Assembly (NCBI RefSeq): GCF_001074635.1
Contig: NZ_JUQO01000150.1
Location: 1 to 36,923, forward strand
Reading direction: 5' to 3'
DNA: 36,923 nt
Source of the DNA: Streptococcus mitis
GTDB taxonomy: Bacteria; Bacillota; Bacilli; Lactobacillales; Streptococcaceae
Positions 29,424 to 36,923 of this stretch are shown one piece after another. A model generated the notes under the pieces. The model searched no databases and was not told where the DNA came from. It saw nothing but the letters and a program-made list of their open reading frames with translations. Position 1 is the first letter of the stretch, and every line of letters begins with the position of its first letter. The position numbers and the translations under genes are program-made.

Positions 29424-30527
29424 TTATTTTACAATTTCTGACAATTTTACTTTACGATCTTCAAACATAGATTGGGTACAAGCATCTGCAGTAGCAATTG
29501 CTTCGAGAGCAGCTTCACCTGTCAACAATTTTGCAAATTCTTCTGATACTGGAGCTCCTTGCATAATCTCATGTAGATAGCGCATTTCTTTATCAATGAC
29601 AGATGATAACCATAATGGAGTACGTTTACCTGGTTTACCATAAGCAATTGCTCCATCCATCTCTGTACTATGATAGATACGAGTACGGTCATCATCTTCT
29701 TCTTGCGATTCATGAATCAAGAAATAACTTTCTTGTCCGTCTAGCTTAAGAGTTCCTTTACAGTTGAATAAGTCTAAACGGATGGCACCTTTCGTTCCTT
29801 GAATCAAGACATAATGCTCACCCCAACGATAAGCTGAACCCCATTCTAACAAGGCAAAACGTTTATTAGAAAATTCCATATTGACAAAAATCATATCATC
29901 TTCGTCACCGAAATTTTCACCTTCATGGGCTACATTCCCACCTGTCATGGTTACAGTTTCAGGCATACCACCCATAAGAAATTGCACGCAATCCAATTCA
30001 TGGATGTGGTGATACAAGTGACCACCTGATTTTTCACGGATTTTTTTCCATGATACTGATGGTTGTTGTTCTTCCCAACCATTACGAGCTGTGTGACAGT
30101 ATAGAACGTCTCCAATGACTCCTTGATTAATTAGTTCTTTTGCATGATGAACACCATTAAAGAAGTTCATAATATGTCCTGCCATAAAGGTTACATTGTT
30201 TTCTTTACATGCATCTACCATCTCGCGACAATCTTGATAAGAAAGCGCAATTGGTTTTTCACAGAAAACATTTTTACCATGTTGTGCGGCCTTAATAACT
30301 GGTTCTTTATGAAGATTATTTGGAGTTGCGACAATAACACAATCTACTTCATCGCTAGAAACCAACTCATCTAAGGAGCTTGCTACTTTTGCTCCCAATT
30401 CTTCTGCAATTGCCTCTGCATTATCTGGATCATAGAGAAGAGTAATCTCTGCTCCATCATTCTTTTGCATATAACGAGCTAACTCAGCTCCAAAATATCC
30501 TGTTCCAACAACACCATATTTAACCAT
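29424..30527 (-). CDS. Gfo/Idh/MocA-family NAD(P)-dependent oxidoreductase
   Basis: A 367-residue enzyme with an N-terminal Rossmann fold (GVVGTGYFGAE, residues 5-15) and the family EKP motif (90-92, FCEKPIALS). The C-terminal alpha/beta domain carries GGHLYHHIHELDCVQFLMGG, with candidate catalytic histidines. Such enzymes oxidise or reduce sugar derivatives; in this locus it may act on a modified or anhydro-sialic acid, since pneumococcal NanB makes 2,7-anhydro-Neu5Ac and related oxidoreductases process it elsewhere. That role is inference. It is last gene of operon C. Confidence 0.85.
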   Translation of the reverse strand: MVKYGVVGTGYFGAELARYMQKNDGAEITLLYDPDNAEAIAEELGAKVASSLDELVSSDEVDCVIVATPNNLHKEPVIKAAQHGKNVFCEKPIALSYQDCREMVDACKENNVTFMAGHIMNFFNGVHHAKELINQGVIGDVLYCHTARNGWEEQQPSVSWKKIREKSGGHLYHHIHELDCVQFLMGGMPETVTMTGGNVAHEGENFGDEDDMIFVNMEFSNKRFALLEWGSAYRWGEHYVLIQGTKGAIRLDLFNCKGTLKLDGQESYFLIHESQEEDDDRTRIYHSTEMDGAIAYGKPGKRTPLWLSSVIDKEMRYLHEIMQGAPVSEEFAKLLTGEAALEAIATADACTQSMFEDRKVKLSEIVK

Positions 30528-30568
30528 GTTTTTCTCCTTTATTATTGAATAAACTTTCTAATTTTAAC

Positions 30569-31402
30569 TTATTTTACAGATCCTTCTGATAATCCACTTG
30601 CAATTTTATTTTGGATGATAGAGAAGAAAATAATCGATGGAAGAACTACAATAACAGATGCAGCCATCATATCTCCCCAGTCTAAAATTTCTGAACCATT
30701 AAGTGAACGAAGGGCTACTGCTACTGTCATCTTTCCTGTATTGTTAATCAAAATCAAAGCATACAGGAATTCATTCCAAGCATTGATAAATGTATAAATA
30801 GCTGTTGCTACAATACCTGGTGCTACAATCGGTAGTACAACTTTATAAAAAGTAACAAATTTATTTGCACCATCAATTCTAGCTGCTTCTTCAATTCCAA
30901 TTGGAACTGTTTGGAAAAATCCAACTAAGAGCCAAACTGCATATGGAACACTAAAAGATAGATAAACCATCATCAAGCCAAATAAACTATTTGTTAATCC
31001 AACTTTAGCAATGGCAATTGAATAGGGAATTGCTAACAAAATTGGTGGGAAAATGTAGGTAATGACAAGTAATCTCGACATGATTGCTCCCAATTTAGGG
31101 AAGAATCTAACAATACCATAGGCTGCCATAGCAGAAATAATAATCGCAATAACGGTTGTAGCTAAGGCAATGATTAAACTGTTTCGAATGTTATCAATAA
31201 AGTGCAAATCGTTAATAACATGAGTGAAATAATCTAATGTAAATTGTTCAGGCCAAAATCGTGTTGGATACTGAGTTAATTCCCCTTTCCCCTTGACAGA
31301 AGATATGATAATCCATACCAATGGGAAAATTGCAACGATGGTCGCACCAATCAAGAGTACATGTGAGAGAATATCTAAATAAATACTGGATTTCTTCTTC
31401 AT
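30569..31402 (-). CDS. sugar ABC transporter permease (MalG type), second importer
   Basis: A 277-residue permease with six membrane helices. The EAA loop reads GIEEAARIDGANKFVTFYKV, and ISSVKGKGELTQYPTRFWP follows the first helix. Its ATG overlaps the stop of the other permease by one base (TAATG). It matches the position of the second nan ABC importer of pneumococcus (SP_1688-1690 as I recall). Substrate is not shown by sequence; sialic-acid derivatives are likely from context. Confidence 0.87.
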   Translation of the reverse strand: MKKKSSIYLDILSHVLLIGATIVAIFPLVWIIISSVKGKGELTQYPTRFWPEQFTLDYFTHVINDLHFIDNIRNSLIIALATTVIAIIISAMAAYGIVRFFPKLGAIMSRLLVITYIFPPILLAIPYSIAIAKVGLTNSLFGLMMVYLSFSVPYAVWLLVGFFQTVPIGIEEAARIDGANKFVTFYKVVLPIVAPGIVATAIYTFINAWNEFLYALILINNTGKMTVAVALRSLNGSEILDWGDMMAASVIVVLPSIIFFSIIQNKIASGLSEGSVK

Positions 31403-32286
31403 TATTTTCTACCCTCCTTTTCCCACTTACTGATGATAGCAAAGTAGATAAAGCAAATCGCCATCAAGAAGATAAAGAGCAACACTGTAACTGCTGAAGC
31501 ACGACCCAACAATTTAGTTCCCCAACCTAGGTTGTAAGCAAAAATTGGAAGCGTCGTTGTAGCATTAGCCGGTCCACCACCAGTAATAAGATAGATGATA
31601 TCAAAGTTATTAAAGATCCATACAGTTCTCAAAACAACTAGAAGTCCTACAACCACTTTAATATGTGGAAAGACGATAAACTTGAACACTTGCCAACTTG
31701 AAGCACCATCTATCTTAGCAGCCTCAAATTGTTCTTCTGGTACTGTTTGCAAAGCCGAAAGCACATTAACCATAATCATCGGCGCTCCAAACCAAATGTT
31801 GATAAACACCAAACATAGGAATGCCCATGTACTATCTGTCAAAAATGCAGGTGTATAATCCATTAAACCTAATTTTACGATTAGATTAGGTAAGTAGCCA
31901 TAAACTCCATTTAGAATCCACTGCCAAGAAAAGGCAATAACGATTGTAGGAAATGCCCAAGGAACAATCAATAAGGTTCTATATAATTTCTTGAAGTGGC
32001 GTACTCTGTGAAGAGCTAAAGCCAATACAAACCCTACTAAAACTTGACCAACTAATGAGAAAACGGTCCACTTAATTGAATTAAAGAACGCATTAAAGAA
32101 GTTGGGATCTGATAGCACAGCTTTATAGTTAGCTAAACCAACAAATTTATAATTGGGCATAATCAAATGCTTATTGGTAAAGCTATAAAAAATACTCGAG
32201 AAAAACGGATAAACAAAGAGTAATCCTACGATAATCATAGCTGGCAAAACAAATATCCAGCGAGTTAAATTACGTTCTTTAACCAT
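31402..32286 (-). CDS. sugar ABC transporter permease (MalF type), second importer
   Basis: A 294-residue permease with six membrane helices and the EAA loop EEQFEAAKIDGASSWQVFKF. YTFLIVPWAFPTIVIAFSWQW-like sequence near residues 105-125 is typical of MalF-type subunits. It lies 78 bases after the binding-protein gene, with a hairpin in the gap, and one-base overlap with the next permease. No ATPase partner is encoded in the window. Confidence 0.87.
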   Translation of the reverse strand: MVKERNLTRWIFVLPAMIIVGLLFVYPFFSSIFYSFTNKHLIMPNYKFVGLANYKAVLSDPNFFNAFFNSIKWTVFSLVGQVLVGFVLALALHRVRHFKKLYRTLLIVPWAFPTIVIAFSWQWILNGVYGYLPNLIVKLGLMDYTPAFLTDSTWAFLCLVFINIWFGAPMIMVNVLSALQTVPEEQFEAAKIDGASSWQVFKFIVFPHIKVVVGLLVVLRTVWIFNNFDIIYLITGGGPANATTTLPIFAYNLGWGTKLLGRASAVTVLLFIFLMAICFIYFAIISKWEKEGRK

Positions 32287-32312
32287 TCTCCTTCTCCCTT
32301 CTTTTACAAGAT

Positions 32313-32342
32313 TGGGCTAGGGCTTTTCAGCTCACTAGCCCA
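32313..32342 (-). terminator. attenuating hairpin between second binding protein and permeases
   Basis: Arms TGGGCTAG / CTAGCCCA about 22 bases past the binding-protein stop. The minus strand continues without a strong T-run, so read-through is likely. The same layout occurs in the satABC operon. Confidence 0.65.
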
Positions 32343-32364
32343 CCTATTTTCTAGTCTTTTACAT

Positions 32365-33702
32365 CTACTGAGCAGCCTCAAATAAATCGTTTAATTGTTT
32401 TTCTGCTTCTTTTGCTGCTTTCATAGAATCTGTTCCATTTGAAATGATATCTTGGAACATTTGTTCAATAATGTGTTGGTTAGTCAACATACCAGCTTGT
32501 ACACTTGGTCCATTTTCATAACCAATAGCAGTACCTTTTTTAACAGCTTCAGTAATCACTTCTTCAGCATGTTTAAATTTCTTACGAGTTTCATTTTCTT
32601 TATAGGCTGCAGAATCGCTAATCCCCTTAATAGTTGGCAACATACCTACTGGAGTTGAATCAAGGAATTTAACGTAGTCTTCTTCATTATAAAGTGATTC
32701 TAAGAATGCTTTAGCAACTTCTGGGTGTTTTGAATTTTTCCAAACAACCATTGGAATGTTTGAGGTTTCAATTCCTTGTTCTTTATCAGATTCTTTGATT
32801 TTTGGAATAGGATAAGCATCAATCGAATCAATCAATTGAGGACTGTTGGCATTAATTCCTCCAATATGGAAGCCAGAGTTAAAGTCAAATGCTGTTTTTC
32901 CTTGATAGAACAAGGTAGCTTGTTGAAGGACATTAAAGTTCAAAGAATCTTGAGGTGAAATTTCTTTATACATTTTAACCCAGTATTTAATACCATCTTG
33001 AGCAAGTTGACTTGTCAAATCTGCTTTAAGATCTTTTGTTAAGAGGCTTCCTCCACCACTACGTACGTAGAAGTTCAAGAAGCGTGTTGCCATTAAGTCA
33101 TTTGTTCCGAACGGAACAGATAAGCCGTAAACTCCAGCTGCTTTCAATTTTTTAGAAGCTTCATAGAGTTGGTCCCAAGTTTTAGGAACCTCAATATTAT
33201 GTTCTTTTAACAAATCAGTTCTAACCCACATAACTTGTGCATGTGAATAAAGAGGAACAGAGTAGTAATCATCTCCGATTTTTGCTTCATTTAAGGCAGT
33301 TTCGTTAAATTTATCCTGTCCAATACGCTTGATAGAATCGTTTAGCGGAACCAAAGCATCTGAGTTGACCATTTCCATTACTTGGTTAGGAAGAGCTGTA
33401 CTGATATCTGGCACATTCCCATTTGCTAAACCTGTAGTCCATTTAGTATAGAAGTCATTCCAAGAGAATGTTTCAATCTTGATTTTCGTTTTTGGATGCT
33501 TTTGCATGAAAGCATCTGCTGATTTTTGAATACTTTCTAAACGTGGTCCTTGAGTAAAGGAGTGCCACATTGTAATCTCACCAGATAATTCTGTCGGTGG
33601 TTCAGTACTAGTTGTAGCTTCTTTCTTTCCTGAACAAGCTACCAAGGCAACGGCTGCTAGCGCAACTCCAGCTAAACATAAAAACTTTCTCATTTTTTTC
33701 AT
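32365..33702 (-). CDS. sugar-binding lipoprotein of the second importer
   Basis: A 445-residue solute-binding protein. The lipobox is VALVACSG with Cys23. A Thr/Ser-rich linker (about 25-38) leads to the mature domain, SGEITMWHSFTQGPRLESIQ. It is in SBP family 1 with SatA but clearly divergent, so the two importers probably differ in ligand. An in-frame ATG at codon 4 is an alternative start. It lies 18 bases after the YhcH gene. Confidence 0.88.
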   Translation of the reverse strand: MKKMRKFLCLAGVALAAVALVACSGKKEATTSTEPPTELSGEITMWHSFTQGPRLESIQKSADAFMQKHPKTKIKIETFSWNDFYTKWTTGLANGNVPDISTALPNQVMEMVNSDALVPLNDSIKRIGQDKFNETALNEAKIGDDYYSVPLYSHAQVMWVRTDLLKEHNIEVPKTWDQLYEASKKLKAAGVYGLSVPFGTNDLMATRFLNFYVRSGGGSLLTKDLKADLTSQLAQDGIKYWVKMYKEISPQDSLNFNVLQQATLFYQGKTAFDFNSGFHIGGINANSPQLIDSIDAYPIPKIKESDKEQGIETSNIPMVVWKNSKHPEVAKAFLESLYNEEDYVKFLDSTPVGMLPTIKGISDSAAYKENETRKKFKHAEEVITEAVKKGTAIGYENGPSVQAGMLTNQHIIEQMFQDIISNGTDSMKAAKEAEKQLNDLFEAAQ

Positions 33703-33720
33703 TGTTCTTCCCTTTCTACA

Positions 33721-34173
33721 TTAAGAAATCGCAACTTTAAAGACAACTTTTTTCACAGGTTCATCATTTATACGAACCTTCGGTTGATGTAAATCTTCTG
33801 GAAAAGTGATGAGGCATTCGCCAGCTCTCAAATGAACCAACTGTTCCACTTCCCCTGTGTATAATTCAATATCTTTTTCTTCGTCATATTTTTGGGTAAC
33901 GCTTACATTTTCTGGCGACGTAACAGCCATGGCTTCTTCGTTTTCCAAAACTAAATGAATATCCAAATATTTTTGGTGGGTTTCAAAGAAGGCTCCTGCT
34001 TGACCGTCCGCTAGATAAGTAAAGCAATTTCCAAACAATCGATCACCATCGATATCAATCGGACCTTCTGTTAAATTTTCTAGTCCTGTTTTTTCTAGAA
34101 AATCTATTAATGTTGCAAAATGTGGATTAACTCCCACATAAGTTCCTAAACGACTAATTTTTGTGATAATCAT
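33721..34173 (-). CDS. YhcH/YjgK/YiaL-family protein (probable sugar anomerase), copy 2
   Basis: A 150-residue DUF386 protein with the conserved FETHQKYLDIHLVLENEE and CLITFPEDLHQPKV metal-site segments. It leads operon C, ahead of the second importer's binding protein. AAAGGAGGATACGGT gives a strong ribosome-binding site. Being a diverged paralogue of the gene at 24443-24895, it may serve a different sugar. Confidence 0.88.
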   Translation of the reverse strand: MIITKISRLGTYVGVNPHFATLIDFLEKTGLENLTEGPIDIDGDRLFGNCFTYLADGQAGAFFETHQKYLDIHLVLENEEAMAVTSPENVSVTQKYDEEKDIELYTGEVEQLVHLRAGECLITFPEDLHQPKVRINDEPVKKVVFKVAIS

Positions 34174-34238
34174 ACCGTATCCTCCTTTCTACAAATTTTT
34201 ATCTATATATAGCAGCACCACACTCCCTATTTTAAAAA

Positions 34239-34267
34239 TATATAATTTACGATATGTTAATTCTCAA
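34239..34267 (-). promoter_or_regulatory. possible second, proximal promoter of operon C
   Basis: TTGAGA (34267-34262), a 17-base spacer and TATATA (34244-34239) would shorten the otherwise ~200-base leader to about 60 bases. The -10 is only a 4/6 match, in AT-rich DNA. Confidence 0.35.
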
Positions 34268-34381
34268 TTCTATTAAGAATTTGTTTCCGTTTCTTACCTA
34301 TGATAAACTCCAAGAAAATTATTTATTACATATCTTATAACGTGTCTTACTTATGCCTCATTTTCCTTGTTTTATGAACCC

Positions 34382-34438
34382 ATTATATACCTTTTTAAAA
34401 GCGCTTTCAATATTTGTTGTGCGATAGAATATACTTTT
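34382..34438 (-). promoter_or_regulatory. nan promoter C (YhcH - second importer - oxidoreductase operon)
   Basis: TTGAAA (34410-34405), a 17-base spacer and TATAAT (34387-34382). The -35 overlaps cre-like TGAAAGCGCTTTTA. A weaker form of the upstream box, AAAAGTATATTCTA (34438-34425), lies 14 bases before the -35. The leader to the first gene is about 200 bases, far longer than at promoters A and B. Confidence 0.82.
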
Positions 34439-34609
34439 ATAAATATTTTATATAACACTTTATTAAGAAACTACTTTCTATACCAAATATATTAATCCTT
34501 TTTTATACTTAGGTAATATAATCATAAAACAACCATTATAAAATAGCTTAAAAATTCTTATTGTCTAAAATCACTTTAAATATAAATCTAATTTTATCAA
34601 TTATTAAAA

Positions 34610-34653
34610 AACCGTCTAGAGACCTCACTATCTTCTTAGGCTCTAGACTGGTT
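34610..34653 (-). terminator. apparently ownerless leftward terminator
   Basis: AACCAGTCTAGAGCC pairs with the GGTCTCTAGACGGTT side, with one bulge each way, and the minus strand continues with a run of Ts (GGTTTTTTAAT). The nearest minus-strand gene to its right, axe1, already has its own terminator at 34793-34843, so no gene in the window obviously needs this one. Confidence 0.7.
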
Positions 34654-34792
34654 TATTTAAAATCAAGATATATCCCTCTTTGTTATAGTTCATTCAAAAA
34701 ATATATGGCATATTCTAGTCACATTAGTAATGTAAAAAGAGATTGAACAAAAACTCAATTTCAGGAGAAAATGAAGTAAATCTTCCCACAAT

Positions 34793-34843
34793 AAAACGCA
34801 TAATATCAAGGTTGTTCATTGCACACCTGATATTATGCGTTTT
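34793..34843 (-). terminator. terminator of the esterase gene (CGCAT-type repeated hairpin)
   Basis: Perfect 16-base arms AAAACGCATAATATCA / TGATATTATGCGTTTT with a 19-base loop, 37 bases past the esterase stop. It shares sequence with the ileS terminator at 4637-4682. Confidence 0.85.
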
Positions 34844-34880
34844 TATGATTTCAAAGACTTTTTTCTCAGCCTCTCATTCA

Positions 34881-35861
34881 TCACTTCACATACTTAAAAG
34901 AAATCTCACTGCCACAGAGCCAGTTGTAGACTTGGTCATTGACAAAAACATTCATAGCTTCATGAGCATACTCTGGCATGATGCGATAGGCCTTATCGCA
35001 GGTCAGCCGGTTGTAAATCGCAAACTGGGTAATAGGATAGCAAACATCGTCGTCCAAGCCAGTAATCATCTTAACTTCACCTTGGATACGATGGGCAAGA
35101 TTTTTCACATCGATATAGGCAAGGGTCGCCATGATGTCCTCCTCAGTTTCATGGAAGGGGTCGTGAAACTTAAAATAACGGAAAAGTTCGTCGTAAGCCT
35201 CGCTAGTATTACCAATCTCAAGCACTCGTCTGAAGTCTGACAAGAAAGGATAGATGGCAACTGTTTTCTGAATCCGAGGATTGAGCGCTGCCGCAACCAA
35301 GGCTAGAGCACCACCTTGAGAGGCACCATAGCTAGAAAGTCGCTTTTCATCCACCTGAGGCAGACTAGCAACAATTTCAACCAACTGGTAAATGTCCAGA
35401 TAAACATCCTTATAAAAGAGGTGATCCCGACCTTCCATAGCACCACGGATAATATGCCCCTTAACTGTATTTCCTAGAGGAGAACGCAAGCCGTCTTGTG
35501 AGTAACCCGACTGCCCCCGCACATCCATGGAAACAACACCATAACCAGCAACGGTGAAGGCCAGCATGTCAGCCCAGTCCCAGCCACGTCCCATATAACC
35601 ATGGAAATGGAAGATTAGTGGAACCTTCTCCTCACTTTTTGGAAGAACGACGCGCGCATAGACCTTACCTTCATTGGTTCCTTCAAAGGTTAATTCATAG
35701 CACTTGACTTGAGGAATGTGGAAATTTCTTTCCTCCAACTGGTAGGCTGGAAGAGTTGAAACTTTTTTCACTTCCTCATCCCAGAAAGCATCAAAGTCTT
35801 CCGGAACCTCATCCCTTCCTCTATAAGTCTTGATTTCTTCTAACAAAGCTGGATTTTTCAT
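34881..35861 (-). CDS. axe1: acetyl xylan esterase / cephalosporin-C deacetylase-family hydrolase
   Basis: A 326-residue alpha/beta hydrolase of the AXE1 family (carbohydrate esterase 7). The nucleophile is Ser181 in SYGASQGGALAL. The acid is in GLDDDVCYP (about 269-277) and the histidine is His300 in PEYAHEAMN. HFHGYMGRGWDWAD and SMDVRGQSGYSQDG are family signatures. There is no signal peptide, so it is cytoplasmic and may deacetylate imported acetylated sugars; O-acetylated sialic acid is a tempting but unproven substrate beside the nan genes. AAAGGAGCATATT precedes the ATG. Confidence 0.9.
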   Translation of the reverse strand: MKNPALLEEIKTYRGRDEVPEDFDAFWDEEVKKVSTLPAYQLEERNFHIPQVKCYELTFEGTNEGKVYARVVLPKSEEKVPLIFHFHGYMGRGWDWADMLAFTVAGYGVVSMDVRGQSGYSQDGLRSPLGNTVKGHIIRGAMEGRDHLFYKDVYLDIYQLVEIVASLPQVDEKRLSSYGASQGGALALVAAALNPRIQKTVAIYPFLSDFRRVLEIGNTSEAYDELFRYFKFHDPFHETEEDIMATLAYIDVKNLAHRIQGEVKMITGLDDDVCYPITQFAIYNRLTCDKAYRIMPEYAHEAMNVFVNDQVYNWLCGSEISFKYVK

Positions 35862-35895
35862 AATATGCTCCTTTTATTTTGTAATCGCTATCACC

Positions 35896-35924
35896 ACTCT
35901 AGCATATTTAAGAAAGCAATGCAA
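35896..35924 (-). promoter_or_regulatory. candidate promoter of the esterase gene
   Basis: TTGCAT (35924-35919), a 17-base spacer and TAGAGT (35901-35896) preceded by TGC (extended -10), about 35 bases before the start codon. The hexamers are weak matches. Confidence 0.45.
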
Positions 35925-36062
35925 GAAAGAAGGGTGAATAGAAAATGAATTTAGATTTTTTTCTTCAAACCTACTGACTGAAAGTCTAATAAATTGAATC
36001 TAGAATAGTACCAATTAACTTCTAAAGTATTTTTAGAAATTAATGTGAATGCCCTAGTTGAT

Positions 36063-36091
36063 TTGTCTACAGCTTATCTCGATGATATACT
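36063..36091 (+). promoter_or_regulatory. promoter of the GNAT acetyltransferase gene
   Basis: TTGTCT (36063-36068), a 17-base spacer and TATACT (36086-36091) preceded by TGA (extended -10), about 55 bases before the ATG. Confidence 0.65.
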
Positions 36092-36146
36092 ATAGTTTCA
36101 ATGGAGATTGAATAGAGAATCACACACCAGAAAGCGAGGTAACATC

Positions 36147-36698
36147 ATGAAAGCAATAGGTACGCAAATATTACAGACAAACCGTTTAATCTTGAGAAGA
36201 TTTGTGGAGAGTGATGCGGAAGCCATGTTTCAAAATTGGGCTTCGTCTGCTGAGAATCTGACGTTTGTTACTTGGAATCCCCATCCTGATGTTGAGGTCA
36301 CTCGAAACTCGATTCGTAATTGGGTTGCTTCCTATGCCAATCCCAACTATTACAAATGGGCCATTTACCTCAAAGAAAACCCAGAGCAAGTGATAGGAGA
36401 TAGCAGCATTGTTGAGATGAATGAGAATGATTCCAGTTGTGAAATTGGCTATGTTTTAGGAAAAAACTATTGGAGTCGTGGCCTTATGACAGAGGCCTTA
36501 AAAGCTATCTTAGACTTCTGTTTTACTCAAGCAGGTTTTCAAAAAGTCAAAGCACGATATGCCAGTCTCAACCCAGCTTCAGGTCATGTTATGGATAAGG
36601 CTGGAATGTCCTATCTAAAGACTATTACTAATGGTGTAGAGAGAAAAGGTTATTTTGCGGACCTTATTTATTATCAGATAAGCGGAGAAGACAGATAA
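36147..36698 (+). CDS. GNAT-family N-acetyltransferase (RimJ/RimL type)
   Basis: A 183-residue acetyl-CoA-dependent acetyltransferase. It opens LQTNRLILRRFVESDAEAMF, the usual RimJ/RimL start. The acetyl-CoA-binding motif A region is CEIGYVLGKNYWSRGLMTEALKAILDF (given as a span around residues 103-130), and ARYASLNPASGHVMDKAGM follows as the C-terminal signature. I start at the ATG with GCGAGGT upstream rather than at one 13 codons earlier that lacks a ribosome-binding site. Substrate unknown; an antibiotic, ribosomal protein or small amine are all possible. Confidence 0.87.
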   Translation: MKAIGTQILQTNRLILRRFVESDAEAMFQNWASSAENLTFVTWNPHPDVEVTRNSIRNWVASYANPNYYKWAIYLKENPEQVIGDSSIVEMNENDSSCEIGYVLGKNYWSRGLMTEALKAILDFCFTQAGFQKVKARYASLNPASGHVMDKAGMSYLKTITNGVERKGYFADLIYYQISGEDR

Positions 36699-36723
36699 TC
36701 TTAAAATTTATTGCTTATCCGCT
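36681..36723 (+). terminator. candidate terminator of the GNAT gene
   Basis: AGCGGA pairs with TCCGCT, and further AAG/CTT and ATAA/TTAT pairs extend the stem imperfectly. GTTCTTATTTTTTATTT follows. The first arm lies in the last codons of the gene. Confidence 0.6.
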
Positions 36724-36815
36724 GTTCTTATTTTTTATTTACTATTTCATTTATCCTCTTTTTTCCGAATAAATAGATAGAACCATCGAATCTAGCAAAA
36801 TTAGATTTTAAAATA

Positions 36816-36824
36816 TGGTATAAT
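36816..36824 (+). promoter_or_regulatory. extended -10 promoter ahead of the Rpn-like gene
   Basis: TGGTATAAT (hexamer 36819-36824) lies 15 bases before the start codon, with AGAAGGAGGG between. The predicted start would fall within or just after the ribosome-binding site, so the real start may be slightly earlier or the -10 fortuitous. Confidence 0.5.
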
Positions 36825-36839
36825 AGAAGGAGGGAATGG

Positions 36840-36923
36840 ATGATTCTCAGACATCCGGGCATCAGCCCAACCAATGACTTGGTAGCTAAGAAAATCTTTA
36901 GCAATCCAGAAATCACTTGTCAA
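36840..36923 (+). CDS. Rpn-family recombination-promoting nuclease/putative transposase, N-terminal fragment
   Basis: The frame from the ATG at 36840 stays open to the window edge for 28 codons, beginning MILRHPGISPTNDLVAKKIF and then SNPEITCQ. This matches, from memory, the start of Rpn/PD-(D/E)XK nuclease family proteins common in mitis-group streptococci. AGAAGGAGGG is a strong ribosome-binding site. A second frame from the ATG at 36836 stops after 13 codons. The rest of the gene lies outside the window. Confidence 0.7.
   Translation, partial: MILRHPGISPTNDLVAKKIFSNPEITCQ

Larger units (their letters stand above)
34174..34880. other. 707-base gene-free region where a sialidase gene is expected in pneumococcus
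   Basis: It holds, right to left, the axe1 terminator (34793-34843), a small imperfect hairpin (about 34740-34767), an extra leftward terminator (34610-34653), a very AT-rich stretch (34440-34600), nan promoter C (34382-34410) and a second promoter-like sequence (34239-34267). I see no open frame with gene-like features. Confidence 0.7.

Noticed and set aside
34740..34767. GAGATTGA / TCAATTTC hairpin followed by AGGAG and ATG
   Set aside because: The ATG frame stops after two codons and the hairpin is short; no gene or clear signal supported.
34743..35240. 165-codon plus-strand open frame opposite the esterase gene
   Set aside because: It lies antisense to most of the well-supported axe1 gene, has no family resemblance, and looks like a shadow frame.
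36728..36916. 62-codon minus-strand frame at the right end
   Set aside because: It is antisense to the Rpn-like start, its ribosome-binding site and promoter, and the protein has no recognisable features.

Overview
The window looks like chromosome from a mitis-group streptococcus (Streptococcus pneumoniae / mitis / pseudopneumoniae). It is low in GC and carries BOX repeats. The ileS - divIVA-ylmH-ylmG-sepF-ylmE-ftsZ-ftsA block, the murF-ddl and recR-pbp2b blocks and the sialic-acid (nan) region all appear in the order I recall from pneumococcus. Three things argue against a typical pneumococcus. The sialidase genes nanA and nanB and the nan PTS gene that I recall inside this locus are absent. 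DivIVA has a longer C-terminus than the pneumococcal protein I remember. PBP2b carries a block of substitutions typical of penicillin-resistant or mitis alleles. S. mitis or a close relative is my best guess; the species cannot be fixed from this window alone. Almost all genes are on the minus strand.

Layout. 1-4743: end of a BOX repeat, a GH95 fucosidase, phosphoglycerate mutase gpmA, a small lipoprotein with a four-helix membrane protein, and a 404-base AT-rich spacer. 4744-13816: ileS behind an isoleucine T-box whose promoter lies in the 3' end of divIVA, then the division operon read ftsA, ftsZ, ylmE, sepF, ylmG, ylmH, divIVA. 13817-19943: a YwaF-type membrane protein, ddl-murF, and pbp2b-recR. 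20150-21001: nanR on the plus strand. 21063-21690: a RelBE/ParE-type toxin-antitoxin pair between two near-identical copies of the nanR terminator. 21787-34173: the nan catabolic and transport cluster in three transcription units. 34881-35861: an acetyl-xylan-esterase-like hydrolase. 36147-36923: a GNAT acetyltransferase and the start of an Rpn-type nuclease gene, both on the plus strand.

How the nan genes work together. SatABC-type and a second ABC importer, both without their own ATPase, bring in sialic acid or related amino sugars. Two YhcH proteins probably equilibrate sugar anomers. The lyase splits Neu5Ac to ManNAc and pyruvate, the ROK kinase phosphorylates ManNAc, and NanE epimerises ManNAc-6-P to GlcNAc-6-P. 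The three operon promoters share one architecture: TTGAAA overlapping a CcpA-like GCG core, a 17-base spacer, a TATAAT-like -10, and a 14-base upstream box at nearly fixed distance. I propose that box as the NanR activator site. A perfect 14/14 cre match lies between nanE and the transporter genes.

The strongest observations are the terminator-duplicating insertion of the toxin-antitoxin module, the shared nan promoter architecture, the sialidase-less nan locus with a leftover terminator, the DivIVA tail difference, and the PBP2b resistance-type residues. I found no wholly new multi-gene system; the novelty here is regulatory and evolutionary.
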